DNA from: Asterias rubens
Lineage: Eukaryota; Echinodermata; Asteroidea; Forcipulatida; Asteriidae
Assembly (NCBI RefSeq): GCF_902459465.1
Contig: NC_047063.1
Location: 24,101,055 to 24,165,054 of the forward strand
Direction: 5' to 3'
Length of the DNA stretch: 64,000 bases
Numbering within the stretch: the stretch's first letter is position 1; each line of letters starts with the position of its first letter. The translations under genes and the position numbers were made by a program. Shown one piece after another: positions 21,724 through 33,100 of the stretch. The notes under the pieces are model-generated. The model did not search any database and had not been told where the DNA came from. It worked only from the letters and a program-made list of their open reading frames with translations.

Positions 21724-24700
21724 ATGTCATATTGTAAGGAGGAAGGTAAGAATGCATAGCTTGTATCTATAATTACATGTGGAGGACAATTTTTGATTGT
21801 ACATGAACTAAGCCCAAGTCCCATGAAGAATGAAAAGAGCTTCGTCATTAATCCGGTTAAACTTATTTAATGTCTGATGTTTATTTTGATTTTGAATGTA
21901 AGACCATGGTCAGACAACTCGTTCGTTCGGTCGAGTTGTCCATGGAGGTAATTCTACCTCCATGAGTTGTCTGAACCGTCGAGCTGTCCGAACGGATAAG
22001 TTGTCCGACGGACGGGATCCCTAACTTTCCGTATGGCGCCACCACTTGTTCACTCATCTTTACAAAAAGGTATATATCAATCAGGTAAATTAGATACTAT
22101 ATTATTTTATTTCGAATGAAAAAGTGGTGGTGCCATACGTAAACTTTTCCGCAAATTTAAAAAAATGCTTGAATTGCAGATACGTAAATTTGTGAAACGT
22201 GTTAAGGTTTGGAGGCAAAATTTAGGAAAATGCTACAATACATTGCTATTACTTCCAGAAACTATAATTATAAAAAGGCTCCCTTGCTCACAGGGGAGCC
22301 TTATAGTTTTTAGAAGTACAATGCTATAGGGGTTATAGAGTACTTTTGCAATTTAATTATTTCATTGTAAAAAGAAAAATAAGAAGAAAAAAAACATCTT
22401 TTGACCCAATTCACCTGACGTCATCATCAGAATATTGGATGCGCAATGTCACTGTGCATTATTCATTAAAGTGCGCTGCATTTTAGGTGACGCGACATTT
22501 GCACGTAAACTGATTGACCACCAAAATGGTGAGCGTGGCACAGTCATCGCGTCTGACCTGTGTGCAAGGGGTCAATATATTTAATAATTAATAATTGTGG
22601 CTTCTTATATAGCGCACATGTCCGTCACTCAGTGACGCTCTAGCTCCTGGCACTGTAACATACAGTATTTCCTGCAAGATGTGGGACTACGTATTTTAAT
22701 TTGGTTTGCAGTAACTGACATCATGTGTACTTACATCTTGCCAGGTAGAGTTTGTTCCTTAGAGAACTGTCTTGCTATATTCATCTCCCTAGTCCCGGCA
22801 CGAGTAACATTGGTGTGCTAACTCGACATCCAGCATCGATTGGTTAAGGACGCAATGACTATCATTTATCAAGTTGTTAATTTATCCAACAATTTTCAAA
22901 GCAATGGGCCAGTTTACCTTAAGCATCTTCACTCTATTTGTTTTACTAGTTGACTCTGAGTCTCAACAATATGTTTTTACTCATAAAACAAATTTTACCA
23001 AATATTTTAGTCTTGCTAGATGTTGTTCGCCATATACATGTACATCTACATGTATCCCAAACAAGCTATTGATTTTGGACTCGCTTAAGATTTTTTTTTC
23101 TTCTGAGTTTGTCATGTGTCGCAGCAAGTTATTTATGCTGGCACTTTTTGTTGGTTGATCTGATTACAATCAAATGCTGGTCACTCCGTTCTATCCAAGC
23201 ATAGAGTAAGGATCCAAGTCATGGATGAAGTGTTTTTATAGAGACCCAGACAAGCTATTATTAGTCTTGATTTTACCCTTTTACATCAATGTGTATTAGC
23301 ACTGTACACTCAGTACTTTTTGAGTTTGGTATATTACTCGTGTGGGATTCAAACTCACAACCTTTGCAATTCTACAGACTAGCTAACAGGCCTGATGCTT
23401 GGCTTTTGAATAGTACACGACTCTGAGGAAATTTGAATTTTCTAATTGCAACATTTTAGGGGGATCTAAGGCAATCACTCACTCACTCGATCGCCCACAG
23501 GTGGGCAACAAGGCAAAGACCAGAGGCAATGAAGGCAATGTCATCCAGTGCTCTCTTTTAAGTATCAGGGGTGGATTTCACAAAGAGTTAGGACTAGTCT
23601 TATCTCGAGTTAGGACGAGTTACTCGTCCTAACTTAGGACTATCCATGCAATTTGAATATCTCCTAGGACTAGTCCTAACTCTTTGTGAAATCGACCCCC
23701 TGCCTACTAGTCTAGAGACTTTTTAACTTTTACAAGGCTTTACCTTTCGATTAAAACATGTCAAGGGGCTCCAAGGCAATAAACAGGCCCATTGGCACTG
23801 TAGCTGTGAACTGATTTTTTGTGTGTATGTTTTGTACTGAACTGTATTTCTTTTATTTTATTGTTGATGAGTCTCTTTACTATTCTGCATCTATAAATGA
23901 TGGTTTTGTAAATCAAATATTGATTTTTGTGAAACAGTTTAGATGTGTGGTTTATACTCATTTTTCTGAAACCATCTTTATAAAATACTCCCGAACACTT
24001 CTTTTTTGTTCTCCCAATGCTATGGTTGGACTAAATACATAATGTAGCAACATCCCGTTTGGTTTTTGTGCATGAAAACTACGTGAGGATGTCCTCGCTC
24101 TGTCTGAACAACCACTTTTGTTTTTGTTTTTTTATGTCTTTCAATCCTGGTTTGGGTTTTTTGGAGTTTTGAACAAAAAATGTCATGTTTTTTTAGGTTT
24201 GCAAATTCTGTAAAACAAAGCCTTATTGCTGATTTGTATTGCGTTGGAACATCCCAAAGTCAATAGAATTTCTTGTGTGATTATGCCCACTTGTGAAAAT
24301 ATGTAGCTCGTACATGTATGATTGGTGACCATTTTTGTACAATAAGAGCGCTTTGGTAAAACATAATAAAATAGATCGTAGATTTATAATAACAACCTTA
24401 TTACTGAGATTGTACATTTATAATTACGACCTTGTTACTGAAGGAGTTCAGTCCTTGGTTCAATAGCTAGACACGCCTTACAAACACACAGTGGTGGAAA
24501 CATCACTTTGCCTCTGTTAAGGGTCAGAAGATGATCACCCAAGACTAATAATTCTCTGTTGTTTTCCATTGATACCAGGAAAGGACAGGATTATCTTTGT
24601 GACCAAAGAGGACCAGGACGAGCCCATCCTGACGAAAGATGTCAAAGAGCTAGGGACAGAAGACTCTCCAGAGGAGGGAGAAGGTATAATTGTTGGCGTT

Positions 24701-25435
24701 TGGCCAGTGTTAAAATAATGTCATGGTTACAGCCCTTGAAATTTATAAGCAAAAAATCCCTGAACCACCAGGGCTTGAATTATACACTGGACTGCATGGA
24801 TCGCAATAATGGTGTTCTCTTGTGTGTCTTCATGTAGTGTATTCCGAAACCCCTCTCTGCTGATCAGAAACACCACAGCTTGAGGTCTATTGTGCTTGAC
24901 TACTGAATTACAACACACCAAAAGATAATTAGTTTTGACTAAGATTTAACTTTGATTTCTCCCAACAGGTCTGATCCTTGAGAATGGTGAGATCAACTGG
25001 AACTGCCCCTGCCTTGGGGGAATGGCCAGCGGGCCGTGCGGAGTGGAGTTCAGGGATGCCTTCTCCTGTTTTCACTACAGTGAGGAAGATCCCAAAGGGT
25101 CGGATTGCATAGACAATTTCCGCACCATGCAAGAGTGTATGGTCAGTTATCCTGATCTGTACCCTGTTGGAGGAGAAGATAAGGCTGAAGATAAGAAGGA
25201 GAAGGAGGAGCTGGCAAAAGATGAAGCATCTTCATCAATACCGGATGAAGATTCTCAAGTTAAGAGTGCTCCTACATCTGAGGAGAAGGAGGAGCTGCCG
25301 AATGAGGAGGCATCTTCATCATCACCGCATGCAGAATCTCCAGTGGAGACTGCTCCTCCATCATCTGTAGAACATAAAACTGATGAAATTGCAGAGGAGG
25401 CGAAGGTATCAGACCAGCCAGAGAGTAAATCTTGA
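21724..25435 (+). CDS. CHCHD4: CHCHD4/MIA40, intermembrane-space import oxidoreductase
   Basis: Mitochondrial intermembrane-space oxidoreductase that imports and oxidises CX9C proteins. Exons 21724-21745 (MSYCKEE, then GTAAGA), 24579-24683 ([16 protein letters not shown]..., then GTATAA) and 24969-25435 ([17 protein letters not shown]... to TGA); both introns are phase 1. Length 197 residues against 142 in human. The redox CPC is C55-P-C57. The twin CX9C pairs are C66/C76 and C89/C99, with spacing identical to the family. The start is fixed by MSYC.[14 protein letters not shown], which matches the vertebrate N-terminus. Residues beyond about 110 form a long Glu/Ser-rich tail built from a tandem ~29-residue repeat ([13 protein letters not shown] and [13 protein letters not shown]). 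Intron 1 is about 2.8 kb with MITEs. Confidence 0.95.
21895..22155. mobile_element. Nested hairpins and family D MITE
   Basis: 21900-22015: repeated GAGTTGTC / GACAACTC pairs around CCATGGAGGTAATTCTACCT. 22020-22152: family D, with ends AACTTTCCGTATGGCGCCAC and GTGGTGCCATACGTAAAC. Related copies at 29850-29945 and 41985-42195. In CHCHD4 intron 1. Confidence 0.7.
22240..22325. repeat. Hairpin AAAGGCTCCC / GGGAGCCTT
   Basis: CTTCCAGAAACTATAATTAT, then AAAAAGGCTCCCTTGCTCAC and AGGGGAGCCTTATAGTTTTT AGAAG form a stem of about 25 bp with a short loop. Probably a small foldback element. Confidence 0.6.
23270..23400 (-). mobile_element. Degenerate SINE, family S1
   Basis: Keeps AGCACTGTACACTCAGTACT and GTGGGATTCAAACTCACAAC of the S1 body and B box; the head is lost. 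CHCHD4 intron 1. Confidence 0.55.
23568..23701. mobile_element. Family B palindromic MITE
   Basis: GGGTGGATTTCACAAAGAGT at the left, ACTCTTTGTGAAATCGACCC at the right, nearly perfect. One of the best preserved copies; CHCHD4 intron 1. Confidence 0.88.
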
Positions 25436-27516
25436 TGTCTGTTCATCATCATGTTAATACAGAGACTCTTTATAGAAAGTAGTTATTCAGTATTCACTAA
25501 TAATGGTGATTATTTGATTTGTAAAGTGAATGATAAAATCAAGAAATTTGCAGTTGGATATCTTTTGAAAAGTCAGAATTTTCAGGAGCCAGGTTTACAA
25601 TTTTGTTTCTACCATGTACATACTTTTATCAATTCCACCTAAAAGTGAGTGCGTTTTTTTATCTTGAGAATGTATCGACCACCCTGTTCATAATTTGGAC
25701 AGTTTTGGACCACTCAGTGTGTATTATCAGAACCAGTTATTAAAATAACTAAGAACCTTTTGTTAAGCAAGTATTTGGAATAGCCTTTTATTAAATTCAC
25801 ATGAGGTTTAGAAATTCTGGTTAAGACCATCTGGATCTGTTTTTATCAAGTTTCTTTCTCTCTCAATATCCCTTTAACGCTTCCATAGTTCTCAGCATCC
25901 CGATGCTATAACCGATGTTTTTAAACAGCTTGTAACGAATGCGATGTCTTGTGATGCTTGAGGAGATAGCAGCAGAAATGCCAGGTCCAAATAACATAAA
26001 GCTGTTGAAAACACTCGACACCTTTGTAATTGTCATAGACCAGTCTTTTCACTTGGTGTTTCTCAATATTTGCACATAATAACAAACCTGTGAAAGTTTG
26101 AACTCGATTGGTCGTTGAGGTTGCAAGATAATATAGGGTAGAAAAAACTACTGTTACATGAAGTTCTTTCATGCTTGATAAATCAATTCAAATATTTTAC
26201 GTAGAAATCACTAATTAAAAAAAACTATGTTACTTCAGAGGGAGCAGTTTCTCACTCAAAAGTTCTCCACTGCTTGTTACCAAGCCAGTTTTTATGCGAA
26301 CAATTATTTTTGAGTAGTTACCAATGGTGTCCAGTGCCTTAAAGCAGAAATTACTGCTTGGGAATTTTCTTTGCTTTAAGCAAAAAAAATGAGTGGCCAC
26401 CAGTTGCAACAATGTACATGCTTCATGGAATTTTTGGCTGGTAACTAGGTTCTATTAAGGAAGATTTTTCTGTGGTTAGCAAGTTTTTATGCTTACAGGC
26501 TTTATGAAATTTGGCCCAGGTAATTCACCAGTATTTGTATAGTTCTGAGCGAGGTTACTTTCCTTCCTCAATGTTAAAAGGTTGTACCATAGCTGGGGCT
26601 CGGTCATGTTGACATGACTTTGATACTTCTAGGATGCAGCCCGTTCAAATGATGTTACGAACATTACATCATTGGTTTTTGGTAATAAAACAGTTGTTGG
26701 CAGTGTAAGCACCTTATGTAAAGGCACCATATACATTAATTGACAAACCTGTAGAATTTTTAGATCATTCGGGCATCTGGTTCACGAGAAAACAATGAAA
26801 AAAGGTTGCACATTTTGAATGACATCGATTAAAACAAAAATGAATAAAACTAGCGGAAAATTGGTTTTATTTATTGCTCAATATGACATTTCAGACATTC
26901 CAAGGCAACATGTTCCTTACACATTTTTGTGAGGACGTTCTGATTTTTTTAGTACAAAAAGCAAAGGATCAACACTGTTATTATTTTCAAATTGCAATAA
27001 AATAGAGCTATACAATGATACACATTTATTGATAGTTAAATCTTTCGTTCAAAGGAACATTATTTTGATGTCAGGGGATGGACGCCCAGCCCAGTTGAGA
27101 CGCTGAGTGCGCCATGCCAGAGACTCGAAACGAACCCTTTAGCTGTGATGACCTCTATGGGTGACCTCAACGAACTTATCAGGAATTTCGTGAGAACTAA
27201 ACAGTGACACGTGTCTCGATGTAATGTCAACTCAAGTTCCGTTGAAGGTCAAAGCCAAGACTTTTTAAGCACATGGAGAGAACTGCTGATCACATTGTGG
27301 TATAATGTAAATGGCATTAAAACAAGAGATCGCAACAGGTTCATCGTGTATAATAAAATCACTTGCGGATGTTTTTCACTCGAGTCGCCTGCTATAAATT
27401 TAAAATATACACCATAACAACAGAATAAGTGATATATGACTATTTGTATGGTTACGTATTGTTGCATGAAAGAGCTCTGTGGAATGAGACGGACAATTAT
27501 ATAGATGTTTACATAC
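25436..27516. other. CHCHD4 3' flank and intergenic repeats
   Basis: No coding exon recognised. Family A at 26003-26340 (ACACTCGACACCTTTGTAAT to TGGTGTCCAGTGCCTT) joins directly to family F at 26338-26520 (ending GCTTTATGAAATTTGGCCC). 27060-27250 is a more GC-rich stretch of unknown nature. Confidence 0.55.
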
Positions 27517-27670
27517 CAACTTCAATCCCTTGACATCGAAGGTAAGCAGCATGCGCGTCATCGTCAGCGGGAGCCTCATCAGTTGGTGGTGGTGGGCTTG
27601 TTTTCCCCTCCGTCAACCCCTTCTCCTCCTCGGACTTTGCAGATTTTTTGACCGCACGACGCCTTGCCAT
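27517..27670 (-). CDS. Orphan first coding exon, gene unknown
   Basis: The - strand ATG opens a 51-codon frame, MARRRAVKKSAKSEEEKG..., with a Pro run (SPPPPTDEAP), an acidic stretch and AYLRCQGIEV, ending at a good donor (GTTG then GTATGT), phase 1. It looks like a real first coding exon: basic-then-acidic composition, balanced codons and higher GC than its surroundings. I cannot name the protein, and no following exon was recognised on the - strand down to 18987. The phase would fit the SLC35A2 exon at 13225, which would place CHCHD4 inside an intron. A separate gene is equally possible. Confidence 0.45.
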
Positions 27671-27999
27671 GATTTGTCTGTGGTATTTTCGATACACAAT
27701 ACATGTATACACAGCAGAGAGACAGGCACAATCTGTGTACGTTTCAAAATTAACACGTCCGTCCCGCCGACACGGGTCACACTCAAAATCTGGTGTTAAT
27801 TTTATGAGCACAGCAGGGCTAGGTTGCGCTGTTGATCTATTGGGGTTCCAGTTTAGATTTCTCTATGCACCAACTATATACCAGCATGATTGCTTAATAA
27901 TGGACATTACAAGTCGGTCTGCATATTTTAAAGGATGTTTTCACTTTCTGCTGGTAGGGGTTATAACACATTTTTTAAACAAATCGCTATAAAAGATCA

Positions 28000-28060
28000 G
28001 GGGTGGATTTCACAAAGGTAGTCCTAGGCAATGCTAAGAGATTTGTGAAATCCACCCCTG
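28000..28060. mobile_element. Family B palindrome, short deleted form
   Basis: GGGGTGGATTTCACAAAGGT ... ATTTGTGAAATCCACCCCTG: only the inverted ends remain, about 60 bp. Confidence 0.85.
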
Positions 28061-30117
28061 CTAACTAACTGCCGCCATTCTGCGCCTTGAAAGCAAGCAA
28101 CTGAATGTCTAACCTCGTTGTGGCACAGTTGCGAATGTTTTACATTTCAATCACTGTGAGAGGTTATAACACATTTTGTAAACAAACAGCTAAAAAAAAC
28201 ATAGGTCTTATAAAAGATCAGGCCAAACTAATATTATAATAATATTGCCTCAGTGCCGCCATTTTGCGATTTGAAAGCAAAAGTGATCTGTTGAACCTCG
28301 TTGTGTGGCACAGTTGCAATGTTTTACATTTCAATTACTGTGAAGACCAATTAATTAATAAGTGGGACAATCTCATTAGGATTATAATAGTAATCCCCAA
28401 TTCTACCATGTGCCTGTCTTCGTGCAATCATCTGTTCCTTCCTGCAACTGGTGCAATAAGGTAAGGATATAGAATGTCTCATTTTTAGTGCTAAAGAAGG
28501 GTACACATTCAAAACTGTCACCTCGGCTGTTACTTGTATCTCGTTGTGGTATTATATGAATGTCTCAGTCCAGGCTCGAAAAGCACATGTAAGGTTGCTC
28601 TTTTTTAAAACAAACGACTCATCACTGTCTCAACAAAACGCCCATAAAAAGTGCATGTCGTGTCCCCTCCCCCCCCCCCCTCCCCTATCTCTCTCTCTCT
28701 CTCAAAAAAAATAGGTTGTTATGATGAAACAACACCTGATTTTGAGGGATTTATTTTGTATATGAATCATTATACTCTAAATTGTTCAACTTTATAAATG
28801 TATGTCCCGTGCCCCCTCCCCCCCCCCCCCCCGGATTTAATTTCATTACATGCACACAATGTTTGTTTGTTTGTTTGTGGATTTGTTTTCTTCGAGCCAA
28901 AAGACTAGAGTCCTACCTCCATGCTGCCTCTGTGAGCAAAAAAATAAAACCTTACCCCAAGCTGAAAACAAAATGTTCAGCCCCCCCCCCCCCCCCCTTA
29001 CACTGACCATGGAGGAAGAATTTCTTCCTCCATATGCACTGACAGAATACGGCAGCCGAGGTAGGTAGGATAGGTAGGGGAGCGAGAGCCGGGGCCGGGT
29101 TCGAGAAAGAGGTTGACTGCACAGCGCGAAAGTTTGAGGAGGAGTCTAAACTACTTACGAAAATGACAACCAGGAGGAGCGAACTAAAAAGACCAAGTTA
29201 AAGACAGAATAAAAGTAAGTGTGTTAATTCTATAATTAAATTTATGTTTGAAGATTGACGAGTAACAAATTAAAGATTATTTAAACGGTAGGCTGGGGAC
29301 TGAAGTGTAAAATTACGTGTGCGAGGTGTTCGGGTTCGGCATTGCCATTTGCAAACGCATTTTATCTAATTCGTGAAAAATACCTTAGGCGTAGCCTGCC
29401 TACATAAAAAAAGACTTATTTTTATAAAATATCAAGCACAAATCACAATCAATGGAAAACGGGCAATATTGCTGTCAGTGACTGTATAATTGTTAATTGT
29501 AACCAATACTTTTTGTAGTGACATACTTACTATACTATAGACAGGTGAGGTAGAAAACTTTTGAAAACCCCAAAGTATAATAAAAAATTAACACTACATT
29601 GTAGGTCACGGTGTTAGTGTTATTGTTACTAATGTGTTACTGTTGTTATGTTAGGGGTTTTTTCGGTTTTAAACTTAATTATTTTATTTTCATAAAAAAT
29701 TATAATATTATGATAATTATAAATTATAATATATATAATATGTCACGTTAGGGATAACTTTACGTTACTCCTCGAACTATTTCGGTTTCGTCCGGCTATC
29801 GTCTCCCGTTACGGGAGACGGACGAAACCGAAATAGTTCTAGGAGTAACTTTACGTATGGTGACACCACTTTTTCACTCATTTTGACAAAAAGGGATTTT
29901 TTTTGTATATCTCATAAATTAGATTAGATTCTAATCTAAGTACTATTATTTCATATCGTTTGTGGCGTGGGTGGAGATGTGACAGGGTGGTAAGGAGTTA
30001 AATAAACAGTTCTAGACCTTGTTTGTTTTACAGTTTCAGAGCCATTCCTGAGTTCACGATGCTTTGTTTAAGACAGTGAGTGATCACTAACAAGCGCCCT
30101 GTCCTCACCATCACAAA
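28061..30117. other. Intergenic region and CENPK 5' region
   Basis: Direct repeat of a block holding TAACACATTTT.TAAACAAA and GCCGCCATT.TGCG at 27960-28085 and 28165-28275. C-runs with CT repeats at 28665-28700, 28811-28830 and 28980-28997. GACCATGGAGGAAGAATTTC hairpin at 29006-29034. A likely CENPK 5'UTR exon ends near 29213 (AATAAAA then GTAAGT) and a 5'UTR acceptor lies near 30032 (TTTTACAG). Hairpin and family D pieces are listed next. Confidence 0.5.
29763..29945. mobile_element. Strong hairpin followed by family D half-element
   Basis: 29763-29850: CTATTTCGGTTTCGTCCG and its complement, with an inner TCTCCCGT/ACGGGAGA pair, make an almost continuous foldback. 29850-29945 then matches family D (TTTACGTATGGTGACACCAC, TTTTTCACTCATTTTGACAA). 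Lies in the CENPK 5'UTR intron if the 5' exon is right. Confidence 0.75.
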
Positions 30118-33100
30118 ATGGCAGTAAACCCTGGACAAGGAAAGGAACTATTGTCAGCTCAAAAACATCTTCACAATCAGTGTGAGAGAATATGGACGGA
30201 AATCAATCAGGTATGAGAAAGATTTTTTTTTTTAAATTATTTAAAGAGAGAGAGAAAATTAAATTACCCGGCGACTAGGCCTAGGCCTTAATTCTCAAGA
30301 CGCATTGTGGCAATGTGTGCGGCAGGCTCAAAGGATTGAAGAATCTTGCAATTGGTTCATCAAACTATTTTTTAAGTCAGCTTGACCATTGTTGTAGTAG
30401 TCACAACTATTTTTGTAGTAGTCGTGGTAGCCTGGTTAACAGAGTAGTAGAAAAATGGTAGTCGCGACTACGACACTGGTCTGGATCTGGATATGGATCA
30501 ATACTGCAATGTAGGGATGTATAGGTTGCAGGTGTGTGGTGCTGGGGATATTATTATTATAATGCGCTCTACTTTTGATAATTAAGCCCAGGCCTACCCA
30601 GGGACCTCATCTAGATCAACTACCATGGCCATGTCTGTGCTGTTTCATTGTAATTCCTTCTTATGAAGCACATTTTACAAAGCGTATCAATGTACTTTCA
30701 CAAGAATGTCATATCAATCCAACTCTAGTGAGGTTGTAGCAGGTACTTACATGCAGCATCTCTACCCACAGCATTCGGGATGAGCAGAGCCGTCAACTCT
30801 CCCTCATTCTGCAGACAGTTCCCTGAATTTGCCTGAAAATAAACCAATCTGTAAAGCTTCCATGTTCTGATAAACTAATCTGAAAAAATCTCCCTGAACA
30901 TGGAAAGTTTGTCCCTATTAGATTGAATGTAATTCTCAGATTGTGCAAATTGTGCAAAATTTCCCTGATTGCAAGATGCAAATGGCTGGCAGCACAGGTC
31001 TGGATTAAACACCTCCCACAGAAATTTGATAAACTATTCATGCATGAAGTGTGTCTCAGATTCAAATTTTGGGGGTTGAAAAACTAGCCATGCCATGTAC
31101 TTCAAATGGAATCCTTGTGATTCAATACAGTTTTAGCTGTATGCTTCTCACCAAGTAAGTTTTTAAACTATTGGAGTATTTACCAATCTATGACCCTACT
31201 AATAAATTCACAGTTAACTGGTCTGTCAATATTATGTAGAAATCAAAGTATGTCGTGATTGTCGAGTGACAACAATTTTGTTAGATATTTTTTTACACAT
31301 TTATTATTAAGAATGGTCTCTAAAAAACGAGTGACCTGGAGGCCCTCACTCGTCAGACTGTGGTTTCACAGACATTTTTTCATGTTGACGTGTTGTATTT
31401 CATCACAGATTCACGTTGGCCTCTCAAAAGAACAACCGTTGGGAAGTCTAGGTGCTGCAGAAAATCAAGTAAGTCAGGCCAGGAATTTCAGATCTTTAAG
31501 TTAAAGGGCAAGGCCATTTTTTACTTTTTAAATGGAAAATCTTAAGGTCCATTGGACACTTTTGAAGAGGCTCCAAGGGCCAATACTATTGGGCAACAAA
31601 GGCTATGGCCTCCAGGTAACCCAGGCCTGATAGGTGCATCCAAGTAGTAGTTTTGTGGTTGAGTGGTCTGAAAAACCATATTCCCAGGTAAGACTCTGGG
31701 TTTGATTTCACAAAGCAATAAAATCCATCATCATAGTACAAATTGTCAGCATCACCATCGTGATTTACATTGTGACATCACACTTTACTAAGCAACTACG
31801 ATCAATCTTAGCTCTTTGTGTAATCGGCCCCTGGTCCTGCAGCCGATTTCACGAAACTCTAGGATAAATCCTATCTCGAGCTACGACGAGTAACTCGTCC
31901 TGATTTGGGATGGGTTCAATGCGTCCTAACGTCTTCGGATACGGAACTGAAACTCGTCCTACATGTAAGTCCTAAGTTTAATCCTAAGTAAATAGGAAGA
32001 GTTTGGTGAAATCAACGGCTGGAATTGCCCAGGGTCCACAGAGATGAGTGGTATGGACCAAAACCACTGAGCAAACCTGTATGGTTTACTAGCACATAGC
32101 AGTTTTGACTGAACGTTGTACGAAGGGTTAGTGTTAAGGTGAGCTCTATCTTGGTAAATCTACTGCCACCTACATGTTGCTAAGTGTCTCTATTTAAAGG
32201 CAGTGGACACTATTGGTAATAACTATTAGCATAAAACCTTACTTGGTGTTGAGTAATGGGGACAGGTTGGTAGTAATGGGAAGAGGTTGGTAGTAATGGG
32301 AAGAGGTTGGTAGTAATGGGAAGAGGTTGGTAGTAATGGGAAGAGGTTGGTAGTAATGGGAAGAGGTTGGTAGTAATGGGAAGAGGTTGGTAGTAATGGG
32401 AAGAGGTTGGTAGTAATGGGAAGAGGTTGGTAGTAATGGGAGTATAAACCATTGTGAGAAATGGCTCCCTCTGAGACAATGTTGTTTGAGACCTCAGATT
32501 TAGAATTTGATGTCTCGAAATCAAACATCTGAAAGCACACAGCGTCGTGTAACAAGCGTGTTTTTTTCTTTCATTACTATCTTGCGTGTGATAAAGGCCC
32601 TCGACTTCGGCTCGGGCTTGTATATCACACGGCTATTTGACCATGCCTGTTTTAAACGACCGTGAAAGAACTAGTAGCTACCCTATTATTCCCTTATTGT
32701 TGTGTGTATTATCAGTAATGGAAATGCATCAATGCATGTTTGTGTCTATCCAATGAAGTCATGGGATTTCTGGTACTATTTACAACAACAACATTATTCA
32801 GCTTAAACACCAGCATGGCTTTGTGTAAAGGTTGACAAACTTACTTTCCATTTCTTTCTTGACTTCCTCTTTCAGATGCTGGAAGTGAGCAAAGCAAAGG
32901 AGAAACAACTGACAGGGGAGATTCACGCTTTGCAAAATGCACCAATAGAAGGTACATAAATAAGCAGTGTCTCATCTCCATTTATGTTACATGTAGGGTC
33001 AAATTAAAGTGGGCCACAGAATGCTCTGAAATATATTACATTTTCCTAGTAGATGGAGTCCATAGAAAACAAGAACAAAATATAACGAGTCTCTTACCTC

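Noticed and set aside
30793-31065. 90-residue - strand frame in CENPK intron 1
   Set aside because: No homology seen and opposite to the gene; chance frame.
32210-32555. Two - strand frames rich in HYYQPLPITTNLFPLLPTS
   Set aside because: Produced by the 20-bp array inside a family A MITE.
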